Below are positions 1 through 9,156 of a DNA stretch of 41,742 bases, in pieces. Both the position numbers and the translations under genes were made by a program. This stretch comes from Oscillospiraceae bacterium (GTDB lineage: Bacteria; Bacillota; Clostridia; Oscillospirales; Oscillospiraceae), in contig CACXAQ010000023.1 of NCBI GenBank assembly GCA_902765595.1, positions 1 through 41,742 on the forward strand. Direction: 5' to 3'. Position 1 is the stretch's first letter; the number at the start of each line of letters is the position of its first letter. The notes under the pieces were generated by a model, which saw nothing but the letters and a program-made list of their open reading frames with translations, searched no databases and was not told where the DNA came from.

Positions 1-951
<951 letters not shown>

Positions 952-967
952 AGCCTTATTGTTTTGG

Positions 968-997
968 AAAAAAGCTGCCCGAAAGGGCAGCTTTTTT
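968..997 (+). terminator. Rho-independent terminator after the ABC ATPase gene
   Basis: AGCTGCCC and GGGCAGCT pair around a GAAA tetraloop, flanked by six A on the left and six T on the right, so the stem can lengthen to 13 bp. It separates the ABC gene from the promoter of the peptidase gene that follows at once. Confidence 0.93.
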
Positions 998-1003
998 CCT
1001 GCA

Positions 1004-1033
1004 TTGACAGCTTTTTCGCAGTCGGGGTATAAT
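1004..1033 (+). promoter_or_regulatory. Sigma-A promoter of the S9 peptidase gene
   Basis: A perfect -35 TTGACA (1004-1009) and a perfect -10 TATAAT (1028-1033) are separated by 18 bp. Transcription would begin near 1040. An upstream in-frame ATG at 1032 lies inside the -10 box, which rules it out as the start codon. Confidence 0.9.
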
Positions 1034-1067
1034 GGAGCCGAAATACACCGAAACAGGAGGGTTCCCG

Positions 1068-3059
1068 ATGAAAGCCATCGAATGCAAAGAGATTCTCAGC
1101 TATCGCTTCCTCTCCAACGTGCGCTACGCCCCCGGCGGAAAGCGGGCGGCCTTTGTTGTCGCCACCGCCAACGAGGAGGAGAACTGCTACGAGCAGCGGC
1201 TCTGGCTCTATGAAGCCGGCGCCGTCCGCCAGCTCACCGACCTGGGGAAGGAGGGCCGCTTCGTCTGGCTGGACGAGGACCGGCTGCTGTTCCCGGCGGT
1301 GCGCTCCGCCAAAGAGAAAAAGCGCTCGGAGGCCCACGAGGAGTTCACCAGCTATTACGTGCTGGACCTGCGCGGGGGCGAGGCCCTGCCCCTCTTCACC
1401 CTGCCCTTTGCCGCCGGCCAGATCCGGGTGCTGGACGAGAAGCATTTCGCCGTCTCCGGCACGGTGGACAAGCGCCATCCGGAGCTCTACGCCGCCGATG
1501 ACGAGACCCGGGCCAAGGTGCAGAAGGAGCGGGAGGAGGACAAGGACTACGAGGTCTTTGACGAGCTGCCTTACTGGTTCAACGGCGCCGGGGTCACCAA
1601 CGGTCAGCGGGAGCGGCTCTTCCTGGTGAGCCTGGAACCGTTGACCGTGACGCCCGTGACGGAGCTTTCCGAGGAACTGCTTGGCTGCGCCGTCCTGGGG
1701 GATGAGGTCTTCTTCGCCGTGAACAGGCGGGCGCCGCGGCTGCCCCTGAAGGGCTTCACCCTCCGGGCCCGGAACTGGAAGACCGGGGAGACGAGAGACC
1801 TGGGCCAGCACCCGGAGCTGAGCTTTGCCGGGATGGAGGCCGTGGGCGACAAGCTCTGGCTCTCTGCCACCGAGGCCAGGCGCTACGGCCTCAACGAGAA
1901 CAGCTGGGTCTACACCGTGGACCCCGCCGACGGGAAGCTGACGCTGCTGCGGGCGGAGGAAACCAGCATGTATAACTCCGTGGGCAGCGACTGCCGCCTG
2001 GGGGGCGGCCGCCAGCATGTGCCCCAGGACGGGAGCCTGTACCACCTGACCACCCGGGAGGGGGACTGCCTGCTGTACCGGCTGGACGCTGACGGCCGCG
2101 ACACGCCCCTCATCACGAAGCCCGGCAGCATCGACGCCTTTGACCTCAGCGGGGACGAGGCCCTGCTCATCGCCCTCTACGACATGCGCCTGCAGGAGCT
2201 CTACCGGGCGGACCTGAAGACCGGGGAGATCAGCCGCGTCAGCTATTTTAACGACCAGACCCTGGCCGACCGCTATGTGGCCCGGCCCCAGCCCCTGAAC
2301 ATCTGCAGCGGGGGCACGGAGATCGGCGGCTGGGTGCTGCTGCCCAAGGACTTCGATCCGGAGAAGAAGTACCCCGCGGTCTTCGACATCCACGGCGGCC
2401 CCAAGACGGTCTACGGCCCGGTCTTCTACCACGAGATGCAGCTCTGGGCCGGCAAGGGCTATTTCGTCTTCTTCTGCAACCCCACCGGCAGCGACGGCCG
2501 GGACAATGAATTCATGGACATCCGGGGCAAATACGGCACCGTGGACTATGAAAACCTGATGGACTTTGCCGACGCGGTGCTGGAGGCTTATCCCCAGATC
2601 GACCGGGCCCGGGTCTGCGAGACCGGCGGCAGCTACGGCGGCTTCATGACCAACTGGATCATCGGCCACACGGACCGCTTCTGTTGCGCGGCCAGCCAGC
2701 GCTCCATCTCCAACTGGCTCAGCTTCTGGGGCACCAGCGACATCGGCTTCTACTTCGCCGCGGACCAGAACGCCGGGGACCTGTACGAGAGCCCGGAGAA
2801 GCTCTGGGCCCGCTCGCCTCTGGCCTACGCCAAAAATGTAAAGACGCCCACTCTCTTTATCCACTCGGACGAGGACTTCCGCTGCCCCCTGGAGCAGGGA
2901 TTGCAGATGTACGCGAGCCTGGTGGACCGGGGTGTGGAGGCCCGGCTCTGCCTCTTCCACGGGGAGAATCACGAGCTGAGCCGCTCCGGCAAGCCCAAGC
3001 ACCGCCTGCGCCGCCTGAAGGAGATCACCGACTGGTTCGAACAGCACGCGAAGGAGTAA
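1068..3059 (+). CDS. S9 family prolyl oligopeptidase / acylaminoacyl-peptidase
   Basis: This is a 663-residue serine peptidase of the prolyl-oligopeptidase clan, expected to be cytosolic because no signal peptide is seen. It would trim short peptides or N-acylated peptides. The N-terminal two thirds is beta-propeller-like with repeated WLD/LYRAD-type blades. The C-terminal third is an alpha/beta-hydrolase with the nucleophile elbow GGSYGG (Ser522), an acid in HSDEDFRCP (Asp603) and the histidine in GENHEL (His635). The start at 1068 is chosen because AGGAGG lies 7 bases upstream and because the longer alternative at 1032 would begin inside the promoter. Length matches the usual 640-690 residues. 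The gene has its own promoter and is not obviously in an operon with the AT-richer gene downstream. Exact specificity (dipeptidyl versus acylaminoacyl) is not decidable from sequence. Confidence 0.9.
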   Translation: MKAIECKEILSYRFLSNVRYAPGGKRAAFVVATANEEENCYEQRLWLYEAGAVRQLTDLGKEGRFVWLDEDRLLFPAVRSAKEKKRSEAHEEFTSYYVLDLRGGEALPLFTLPFAAGQIRVLDEKHFAVSGTVDKRHPELYAADDETRAKVQKEREEDKDYEVFDELPYWFNGAGVTNGQRERLFLVSLEPLTVTPVTELSEELLGCAVLGDEVFFAVNRRAPRLPLKGFTLRARNWKTGETRDLGQHPELSFAGMEAVGDKLWLSATEARRYGLNENSWVYTVDPADGKLTLLRAEETSMYNSVGSDCRLGGGRQHVPQDGSLYHLTTREGDCLLYRLDADGRDTPLITKPGSIDAFDLSGDEALLIALYDMRLQELYRADLKTGEISRVSYFNDQTLADRYVARPQPLNICSGGTEIGGWVLLPKDFDPEKKYPAVFDIHGGPKTVYGPVFYHEMQLWAGKGYFVFFCNPTGSDGRDNEFMDIRGKYGTVDYENLMDFADAVLEAYPQIDRARVCETGGSYGGFMTNWIIGHTDRFCCAASQRSISNWLSFWGTSDIGFYFAADQNAGDLYESPEKLWARSPLAYAKNVKTPTLFIHSDEDFRCPLEQGLQMYASLVDRGVEARLCLFHGENHELSRSGKPKHRLRRLKEITDWFEQHAKE

Positions 3060-3114
3060 ATAATTGCAGTTTGCAAGGGTACGGAAGGAAAAACCGATAT
3101 AGGAGGCTTGGTCT

Positions 3115-3966
3115 ATGGCGATTTTATTCTTTTCAGATATTTTGCAGAAGGTTGGTATTGATCCTGCAAAGGTAAAGCTGATTCGCCATGCGCTCACAGA
3201 CAAAAGATTCAAGGAATGTTTCGATAAACACATGGTGTATGAATACACCTGCCATCAGAAGGCCGGCTTCGGAAAAGGTTATGATTATTGGGCTGTTTTT
3301 ATCAGCGGTGCAGGGACTCTTGCCAAATTCTATGGCATCTATCAAGTTGGCCCCTCTGCTTCCGATCTGCCAAATATGGTACCACCAGGCCTTCCTGCAT
3401 GTGAGGCCAAAGAATATCGTGGTGAAAACGCACTCTTTTCCTTGAAACCCGTTGATGCGCTCAAGGAATACGAAGGAAAGCTAACGATTGATTGGGGCAA
3501 ATCTACGCGCATGTGGCACCAGAGGGGCATAACAGGAAAACCGGTTATCTCAATTCAGCCAGATGAGAGGAAAGTGTTTTCCGGGTTTGAGGATTTAGTG
3601 CTTTCATATGATGAGCTCAAAGAAATCGTCTACAACCCAGAAGTTTATGAGGCGTGGAAAGTTGCATTATCATCTGTTTATGCCATTTATTTGATCGTGG
3701 ATCGGGAGAGTGGAAAGCAGTATGTAGGCTCTGCTTACGGCAGCGGGGGACTATGGGACCGATGGTCCTGTTACATTGAAACACATCACGGAAACAATAA
3801 GAGGATGAGAGCCTTGCTCTGTGACTATCCCGATCGTTATCACAACTTTCAGTTCTCAATTTTGCAGATCCTTCCGAAGACGCTAACGGCGGATGAGGTT
3901 ATCGCCATTGAATCAAGATACAAGAAAAAATTGCTCAGCATTCAATTCGGGATGAACGATAATTGA
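3115..3966 (+). CDS. GIY-YIG nuclease family protein, probably horizontally acquired
   Basis: This 283-residue protein has a C-terminal GIY-YIG endonuclease domain (about residues 186-272). The two-strand signature reads VYAIYLIVD (188-196) and YVGSAYG (203-209), followed by the catalytic arginine in LWDRW (Arg216) and the metal-binding glutamate in IAIESRYKKKL (Glu266). The N-terminal 180 residues are not recognised and may recognise the target. The family cleaves DNA; a role in restriction, repair or mobile-element homing cannot be separated here. The start is supported by AGGAGG at 3101-3106. Base composition is visibly AT-richer and codon use differs from every neighbour, which suggests transfer. 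A 7-bp direct repeat ATAATTG flanks the gene (3060-3066 and 3959-3965). No partner methylase is present. Confidence 0.82.
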   Translation: MAILFFSDILQKVGIDPAKVKLIRHALTDKRFKECFDKHMVYEYTCHQKAGFGKGYDYWAVFISGAGTLAKFYGIYQVGPSASDLPNMVPPGLPACEAKEYRGENALFSLKPVDALKEYEGKLTIDWGKSTRMWHQRGITGKPVISIQPDERKVFSGFEDLVLSYDELKEIVYNPEVYEAWKVALSSVYAIYLIVDRESGKQYVGSAYGSGGLWDRWSCYIETHHGNNKRMRALLCDYPDRYHNFQFSILQILPKTLTADEVIAIESRYKKKLLSIQFGMNDN

Positions 3967-3983
3967 AAGCAGAATTTGCAGAC

Positions 3984-4017
3984 AGGACAGCCGCCCCGCA
4001 GGGCGGCTGTCCTTTTT
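3984..4017 (+). terminator. Rho-independent terminator after the GIY-YIG gene
   Basis: AGGACAGCCGCCC (3984-3996) pairs perfectly with GGGCGGCTGTCCT (4001-4013) across a CGCA loop, followed by a run of T. The stem also stands at the 3' end of the convergent ypeB gene but has no T tract in that direction. Confidence 0.92.
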
Positions 4018-4033
4018 CAAAATCGGAGCTGTT

Positions 4034-5308
4034 TCACACCTCGCGGCGGGGACCAAGGTTGATGCGAACCTGTTTGCCGGTCTCGGCGCTGACGCAGATC
4101 TCCACCTGCCGGCCCTCGGCGTCGGCGCCGGAGAAGACGTAGCAGGGGAGGGCCCTGCCGCCGGGGCTTTGCAGCAGCACCCGGCCGCTGTCCGTGACGC
4201 TCAGGTCCTCCGGGAGGGCGGTCTTCGCGGTCTCCTCGTCCACCGTCCAGCTCACCTCCACCGGCTCCGGGTCAAAATCCGCGGCGTCGAAGCTGTAGAG
4301 GGAGCCGTCGTCCAGGGCGATGGAAAGGCGCAGGGCGCTGTCCGAGCAGAGAGCCCCGTCCTGCTCCCGGACGAAGGAGAACCGGGCGATGCAGCCGCTT
4401 TGGCTCTGCTCCTGCAATCGCAGCTCCCCATAGCCCCGGGCCTGCAGAAAGTCCTCCGCCGCCCGCAGCGCCTCCTCGGCGCTCAGCTTCTCCTCATAGA
4501 CGATCCGGTCGCAGCTCATGCTCTCCACGCCGCCACGGCCCACGGAGAGGAAGCGGTCTCCCGCCCGGTAGCAGCGGCGGCCCTCGGTGCCCTCGAACTG
4601 GTATTCCATCTGCAGCTCCTCCGGGGCGACCCCGGCGAAGTCCGCCGCGGCGGTCAGCATCTCCCGCTCGGTCAGCAGCCCCCCGCTCTTCTTCTCCGGC
4701 TCGCCGCCGTATTTGCCGTCGTAGCGCAGCTCCAGGGGCGTAAAGTCCTTTTCATAGGCCAGCAGCTCCCCGCTGAGCTTGGCGTCGTTCTCCACGCCCA
4801 CGTTCCGCAGCCGCTTTTCCCGGCTGTCCATGGTGAGCTCCCGGCCGTTCAGGCCTTCCCGCAGCTCCAGGAGCCGGTGGGAGAAGTCCGCGGCGGTGGC
4901 CGCCATGGTCTTCAGGTCCTCCCGCTGCTCCCCGCTGAAGGGCTCGCCCCTGCCGCAGAGACTGTAGGCGTAGTCCCCGGCGGTGTTGAGAAAGGCGGAG
5001 AGCTGCTCCAGCTCCCAGGTGGAGAAGGGGAGGGTGGACATGGCGCTCTCCGCCGCGGCGGCGCAGGCGTAGGCCTCGCAGCAGATCCGGTCGCACATGT
5101 CACTGTCGGTGGCGTAGACGCTCTTGTCCAGCACCCCGGAGAGCCGCTCCACCGAACGCACCGTCTCCTCGAAGGCCAGGCTCGCGCTCTCGTTGGCGGT
5201 CCGCCGATACCAGCCCAGGCCCCACTGCCCCGCCCAGGCGTAGAGAGCCAGGGTCACCATGGCCACGCTCAAGTAAGACGCCAGAAGGATCTTGGTCTTT
5301 CGTTTCAT
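4034..5308 (-). CDS. ypeB: Germination protein YpeB-like
   Basis: This 424-residue protein resembles YpeB, the partner that stabilises and localises the spore-cortex lytic enzyme SleB. An N-terminal membrane anchor (about residues 5-25) is followed by a helical domain rich in Glu/Arg with the YpeB-like SMSTLPFSTWELEQLSAFLN region split across residues 100-125. The C-terminal half carries PepSY-like repeats (LLTEREMLTAAADF, SAEEALRAAEDFL). The start MKRKTK at 5308 is preferred over an upstream TTG/ATG because GAGGTG sits just upstream. That ribosome binding site lies in the 3' arm of a perfect hairpin (5317-5347), which may control translation. The gene follows gltX on the same strand with a 72-bp gap; the usual neighbour sleB is absent here. 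It implies a spore-forming ancestry. Confidence 0.83.
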   Translation of the reverse strand: MKRKTKILLASYLSVAMVTLALYAWAGQWGLGWYRRTANESASLAFEETVRSVERLSGVLDKSVYATDSDMCDRICCEAYACAAAAESAMSTLPFSTWELEQLSAFLNTAGDYAYSLCGRGEPFSGEQREDLKTMAATAADFSHRLLELREGLNGRELTMDSREKRLRNVGVENDAKLSGELLAYEKDFTPLELRYDGKYGGEPEKKSGGLLTEREMLTAAADFAGVAPEELQMEYQFEGTEGRRCYRAGDRFLSVGRGGVESMSCDRIVYEEKLSAEEALRAAEDFLQARGYGELRLQEQSQSGCIARFSFVREQDGALCSDSALRLSIALDDGSLYSFDAADFDPEPVEVSWTVDEETAKTALPEDLSVTDSGRVLLQSPGGRALPCYVFSGADAEGRQVEICVSAETGKQVRINLGPRREV

Positions 5309-5311
5309 AAA

Positions 5312-5352
5312 AAACACCTCTTTTGGGATAGGGTTTCCCAAAAGAGGCGTTT
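5312..5352 (-). promoter_or_regulatory. Terminator-like hairpin that buries the ypeB ribosome binding site
   Basis: Read on the minus strand, CCTCTTTTGGGA (5347-5336) and TCCCAAAAGAGG (5328-5317) form a perfect 12-bp stem with a 7-base loop. It is followed by TGTTTTTT and then immediately the ypeB ATG (5308-5306). The AGAGGTG ribosome binding site is formed by the 3' arm itself. The element may act as the gltX terminator, as an RNA gate on ypeB translation, or both. Confidence 0.75.
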
Positions 5353-5380
5353 GATACAATTCCGAATTCGAAATTATGAA

Positions 5381-6865
5381 TTATGACAGCTTTTTCAGCC
5401 CGATTTGCAGACGGCGCAGGGTCTCGTCCCGGCCCAGGATGCGGCAGATCTCCACCGCACCGCCGGGGGTGACGGCCTTGCCGGCGGCGGCGATGCGCAC
5501 CGGCCACATGACCTTGGCGTTCTTCACTTCCAGCTCCTCCGCCAGCTTCACCATGACCTCCAGGATGTGCTCGTCGTCCCAGCACGCAAGCTGCTCGAAG
5601 CGGGGGATCACCAGCTCCAGCATCTGGCGGGAGGAGGCCTCATCGGACTTGGACTTCTTGTGGACGAAGAGCTCCGTACCGTAGTCGGGCAGGGCGTCGA
5701 AGAAGTCCAGCTTCTCGGGGATCTCGGTCAGGACCTCGGTCCGCTGCTGCAGCAGGGCCGCGATGGCGGCGGCGTCGATGGCGGGATTCTTCACCGCCTG
5801 GCGGATCCAGGGCTCGGCCACCCGGGCAAAGTCCTCGGCGGACATGCGGCGGATGTACTCGGCGTTAAAGTAGCGCAGCTTCTCGATGTCGAAGATGGCG
5901 GGGGACTTGGAGATGCCGGCCATGTCGAAGGCGGCCTTCAGCTCGTCCATGGAGAAGATCTCCTGCTCGGCCTGCTCGCCCCGGGGGCTCCAGCCCAGCA
6001 GCGCCACATAGTTGAGCACCGCGTCGGTGAGATAGCCCTGGGCGATCAGATCCTCATAGGAGGGGTCGCCGTGGCGCTTGGACATCTTGTTGTGGGCGTC
6101 CCGCATGACGGGGGAGCAGTGGACGTATTTGGGGATCTCCCAGCCAAAGCCCTCGTACAGCAGGTTATACTTGGGGGCGGAGGACAGGTACTCGCTGCCG
6201 CGGACCACATGGGTGATGCCCATCAGGTGGTCGTCCACCACGTTTGCGAAATTGTAGGTGGGCAGCCCGTCCCGCTTCATCAGCACCTGGTCGTCCAGGG
6301 TGTTGTTCTCCACGGTGATGTCGCCGAAGATCTCGTCGTGGAAGGTGGTGCTGCCGGTCTCGGGGATCCGCTGGCGAATGACGAAAGGCTCTCCGGCGGC
6401 GGCCCGCCGGTCGGACTCTTCCCGGCTGAGGAAGCGGCAGGGATCGGCGGCCCGGTCAAAGTCGCCGGAATCCTCCTCGCTCTCGGTCTTCTCGCAGAAG
6501 CAGCGGTAGGCGTGGCCCCGCTCCATCAGAAGCTCCGCGTATTTGCCGTAGAAGGGACGGCGCTGGGTCTGCACATAGGGGCCCACGGGGCCGCCCAGGT
6601 CCGGACCCTCGTCGTGCTCCAGGTGGCACTCGGCCATGGTCTTGTAGATCACGTCCACCGCGCCCTCCACCAGGCGGCCCTGGTCGGTGTCCTCGATGCG
6701 CAGCAGGAACTTGCCGCCGTTGTGGCGGGCGATCAGATAGGTGTAAAGCGCCGTGCGCAGATTGCCCACGTGCATGTATCCGGTGGGGGAGGGGGCGAAG
6801 CGGGTGCGCACCTCGTTTTTGGGGATGCGCCGCTCCATTTCCTCAAACCAGCTCATATCCAGCAT
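5381..6865 (-). CDS. gltX: Glutamyl-tRNA synthetase
   Basis: This 494-residue class I synthetase charges tRNA-Glu (and possibly tRNA-Gln in organisms using GatCAB). The Rossmann-fold signatures are PSPTGYMHVGN (HIGH-type, residues 26-35) and KMSKRHGD (260-267). The Glu-binding DTD and VRGSEYLSSAP segments are present, and the C-terminal helical anticodon-binding domain has ELKAAFD and SKSPAIFDIEKLRYFN. Length matches the bacterial family. The start has AGGAGA about 9 bases upstream, and a consensus promoter lies 35 bases further up. No T-box leader is possible because the 5' untranslated region is only about 30 bases. Transcription diverges from trpS. Confidence 0.97.
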   Translation of the reverse strand: MLDMSWFEEMERRIPKNEVRTRFAPSPTGYMHVGNLRTALYTYLIARHNGGKFLLRIEDTDQGRLVEGAVDVIYKTMAECHLEHDEGPDLGGPVGPYVQTQRRPFYGKYAELLMERGHAYRCFCEKTESEEDSGDFDRAADPCRFLSREESDRRAAAGEPFVIRQRIPETGSTTFHDEIFGDITVENNTLDDQVLMKRDGLPTYNFANVVDDHLMGITHVVRGSEYLSSAPKYNLLYEGFGWEIPKYVHCSPVMRDAHNKMSKRHGDPSYEDLIAQGYLTDAVLNYVALLGWSPRGEQAEQEIFSMDELKAAFDMAGISKSPAIFDIEKLRYFNAEYIRRMSAEDFARVAEPWIRQAVKNPAIDAAAIAALLQQRTEVLTEIPEKLDFFDALPDYGTELFVHKKSKSDEASSRQMLELVIPRFEQLACWDDEHILEVMVKLAEELEVKNAKVMWPVRIAAAGKAVTPGGAVEICRILGRDETLRRLQIGLKKLS

Positions 6866-6899
6866 AAAAAAGGATCTCCTTCCTAGAATTTCGCCCCTT

Positions 6900-6928
6900 A
6901 TATTATTTTACATTTCCGCGCTTGTCAA
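6900..6928 (-). promoter_or_regulatory. Sigma-A promoter of gltX
   Basis: On the minus strand, TTGACA (6928-6923) and TAATAT (6905-6900) are spaced by 17 bp. Its -35 box overlaps the -35 box of the divergent trpS promoter. Confidence 0.85.
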
Positions 6929-6950
6929 GACGGAGTTCTTTTGGTAAAAT
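6922..6950 (+). promoter_or_regulatory. Sigma-A promoter of trpS
   Basis: TTGTCA (6922-6927) and TAAAAT (6945-6950) are spaced by 17 bp. The -35 hexamer lies on the palindrome CTTGTCAAG shared with the gltX promoter, so the two polymerases should exclude one another. Confidence 0.78.
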
Positions 6951-6992
6951 CAGATTTTGATAAAAGCATTTTTTGGATAAGGACGTGATTTC

Positions 6993-8015
6993 ATGGAAAA
7001 CACCGCAACTGCAAAGAAAGTCATGCTCTCGGGCATCAAGCCCACCGGCGATCTGACCCTGGGCTCCTATCTTGGTGCCATCAAGAACTGGGCCGAGCGG
7101 GCCGAGCAGTTTGACTGTTATTATTTCATGGCGGACCTCCATGCCCTGACCACCCGCAACGACCCTGTCCTGCTGCGGCGGCGGACGCTGGAGCAGCTGG
7201 CCCAGTACGTGGCCTGCGGTCTGGACCCGGAGAAGAACACCCTCTTTATCCAGAGCCATGTGCCCGCCCATGCGGAGCTGGGCTGGGTGCTCAACTGCTA
7301 CACCATGTTCGGCGAGCTGAGCCGCATGACCCAGTTCAAGGACAAGAGCCAGAAGAACGCCGACAACATCAACGGCGGTCTCTTCACCTACCCCTCCCTC
7401 ATGGCGGCGGACATCCTGATCTACCAGCCGGACTTCGTGCCGGTGGGTGAGGATCAGAAGCAGCACGTGGAGCTGACGAGGGACGTGGCCCAGCGCTTCA
7501 ACAATCTCTACGGCGAGACCTTCAAGATCCCCGAGCCCTTCGTGCCCAAGGTGGGCGCCCGGGTCATGGACCTGCTCAATCCCACCAGCAAGATGTCCAA
7601 GTCCGACGAAGTGGGCAGCGGCCGGGTCTGCCTGATGGACGACCCGGCGGACATCATGCGCAAGTTCAAGCGCGCCGTTACCGACTGCGACACCGAGCAC
7701 TGCGTCCGCTACGACCCCACGGAGAAGCCGGGGGTGGCGAATCTGATGAACATCTACGCCGCCGTCACCGGCAAGAGCTTTGCCGAGATCGAGCGGGAGT
7801 TCGACGGCCTGGGCTACGGCGCCTTCAAGCCTGCAGTGGGCGAGGCCGTGGTGGAGACCCTGCGGCCCATCCGGGAGGAGGCCCAGCGGATCATGAAGGA
7901 TAAGGCATATCTGGAAAATCTGTGTAAAACCGGTGCGGAGCGGGCATCCTATATCGCAAACAAGACCCTGCGCAAGGTCTACAAAAAGGTGGGGCTCGTC
8001 CCCGCCGTGCGCTGA
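6993..8015 (+). CDS. trpS: Tryptophanyl-tRNA synthetase
   Basis: This 340-residue class I synthetase charges tRNA-Trp. It has GIKPTGDLTLGSYLGA (HIGH-like, residues 14-29), the adenylate-binding VGEDQKQHVELTRD (151-164) and KMSKSD (200-205), in the family order and at normal length. The ribosome binding site AAGGACG lies about 8 bases before the ATG at 6993. Leader length from the predicted promoter is about 35 bases, too short for the T-box riboswitch that often controls trpS in Firmicutes. The next gene follows after 33 bases without a terminator, so the two are probably cotranscribed. Confidence 0.97.
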   Translation: MENTATAKKVMLSGIKPTGDLTLGSYLGAIKNWAERAEQFDCYYFMADLHALTTRNDPVLLRRRTLEQLAQYVACGLDPEKNTLFIQSHVPAHAELGWVLNCYTMFGELSRMTQFKDKSQKNADNINGGLFTYPSLMAADILIYQPDFVPVGEDQKQHVELTRDVAQRFNNLYGETFKIPEPFVPKVGARVMDLLNPTSKMSKSDEVGSGRVCLMDDPADIMRKFKRAVTDCDTEHCVRYDPTEKPGVANLMNIYAAVTGKSFAEIEREFDGLGYGAFKPAVGEAVVETLRPIREEAQRIMKDKAYLENLCKTGAERASYIANKTLRKVYKKVGLVPAVR

Positions 8016-8048
8016 GGGTCCACAAAAACAGAGAAGGAACGTTTTCCC

Positions 8049-9122
8049 ATGGATTTCTGGCTGAAAATGATTCTTGCGGCGGCAGTCGCCTTCGGCATCT
8101 CCTTTGCCATGACCCCGCCGGTCAAGGGCTTTGCCGAGCAGGTCGGCGCCATCGACGTGCCCAAGGAGGCGCGCCGGGTACACGACCACCCCATCCCCCG
8201 GATGGGCGGGCTGGCCATCTTCCTGGGCTTTATGCTGACGGCGCTGCTGTTCGTGCAGCTCAACACCCAGGTGACCGGCATCCTGATCGGCGCGATCATT
8301 ATCGCCGTCATGGGCGCGGTGGACGACATCGTCTCCCTCAACGCCTGGATCAAGCTGGCGGGGCAGATCGTGGCCGCCGTGGTGGCGATCCGCTGCGGCG
8401 TGATGTTCAGCTACATCACCAACCCCAACTTTCTCTCCGGCATTACCACCATTTCCATCGGCTGGCTCTCCGTTCCCCTGACCCTGCTGTGGATCATCGC
8501 CTGTACCAACGCCATGAACCTGATCGACGGGCTGGACGGGCTGGCGGTGGGGGTCGCCTCCATCAGCGCGCTGACCATGCTGGTGGTGTCGCTGATCGTA
8601 TCGGAGCCCACGGTCTCCCTGCTGCTGGCGGCGCTGACCGGCGCCTGCCTGGGCTTCATGCCCTTCAACCTGAACCCGGCCAAGATCTTCATGGGGGACG
8701 TGGGCTCCCAACTGCTGGGCTTCGTGCTGTCCACGGTGTCGATCCTGGGCCTGTTCAAGCTCCACGCGGTCATCACCTTCTTCGTGCCCCTGCTGGCGCT
8801 GGCCCTGCCCCTGGCGGACACCGCCTTCGCCTTCTTCCGCCGCATCCTGCGGGGGGAGAGCCCCTTCCACCCGGACCGGGGCCATCTGCACCATCGGCTG
8901 CTGGCCCTGGGCATGAGCCAGAAGCAGGTGGTGGCGGTGATGTACGGCGTCTCCGCCGTCCTGGGCCTGATCGCCGTGCTGCTGACCGGGAAGAGCCCGA
9001 TCCTGCGGGTAGTCTGCCTGGCGCTGGCCTTCGCGGTGTCCATCACGGTCTGGCTGTACGTGTTCCGCAAAAACCCGAACCTGCGCCTGCCCCATCACGG
9101 GGAAGAGGAAAAAGCAGAATAA
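8049..9122 (+). CDS. MraY/WecA/TagO-family undecaprenyl-phosphate sugar-1-phosphate transferase
   Basis: This 357-residue polytopic membrane enzyme transfers a sugar-1-phosphate, typically GlcNAc-1-P, from UDP to undecaprenyl phosphate. That is the first step of wall teichoic acid or other surface-glycan synthesis. Visible family motifs are PRMGGLAIFLGF, the metal-binding AVDDIVSLN, NAMNLIDGLDGLAVG, NPAKIFMGDVGSQ and the His-rich HPDRGHLHHRL near the C-terminus. The hydrophobic pattern fits about ten transmembrane helices. The His-rich loop favours the WecA/TagO branch over MraY. It sits downstream of trpS with no surface-polymer genes nearby, so the polymer served is unknown. Confidence 0.9.
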   Translation: MDFWLKMILAAAVAFGISFAMTPPVKGFAEQVGAIDVPKEARRVHDHPIPRMGGLAIFLGFMLTALLFVQLNTQVTGILIGAIIIAVMGAVDDIVSLNAWIKLAGQIVAAVVAIRCGVMFSYITNPNFLSGITTISIGWLSVPLTLLWIIACTNAMNLIDGLDGLAVGVASISALTMLVVSLIVSEPTVSLLLAALTGACLGFMPFNLNPAKIFMGDVGSQLLGFVLSTVSILGLFKLHAVITFFVPLLALALPLADTAFAFFRRILRGESPFHPDRGHLHHRLLALGMSQKQVVAVMYGVSAVLGLIAVLLTGKSPILRVVCLALAFAVSITVWLYVFRKNPNLRLPHHGEEEKAE

Positions 9123-9130
9123 AACTGGTC

Positions 9131-9156
9131 AAGGGGCCGTCGACAGACGGCCCCTT
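9131..9156. terminator. Hairpin between convergent genes
   Basis: AAGGGGCCGTC (9131-9141) and GACGGCCCCTT (9146-9156) form an 11-bp perfect stem with a GACA loop. It follows the glycosyltransferase gene and overlaps the stop codon of the convergent small gene. The tail is A-rich on the plus strand rather than T-rich, so its efficiency is uncertain. Confidence 0.65.

Noticed and set aside
1032-1067. Upstream ATG extending the S9 peptidase by 12 residues
   Set aside because: The ATG lies in the -10 box of the gene's own promoter, and a strong ribosome binding site serves the ATG at 1068.
5353-5380. Short AT-rich GAATTC/GAAATTATGAATTATG block as a separate mobile remnant
   Set aside because: Too short to define; it may only be the spacer between gltX and the ypeB hairpin.
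6929-6992. T-box riboswitch for trpS or gltX
   Set aside because: The leaders are only about 30-35 bases; there is no specifier loop or antiterminator.
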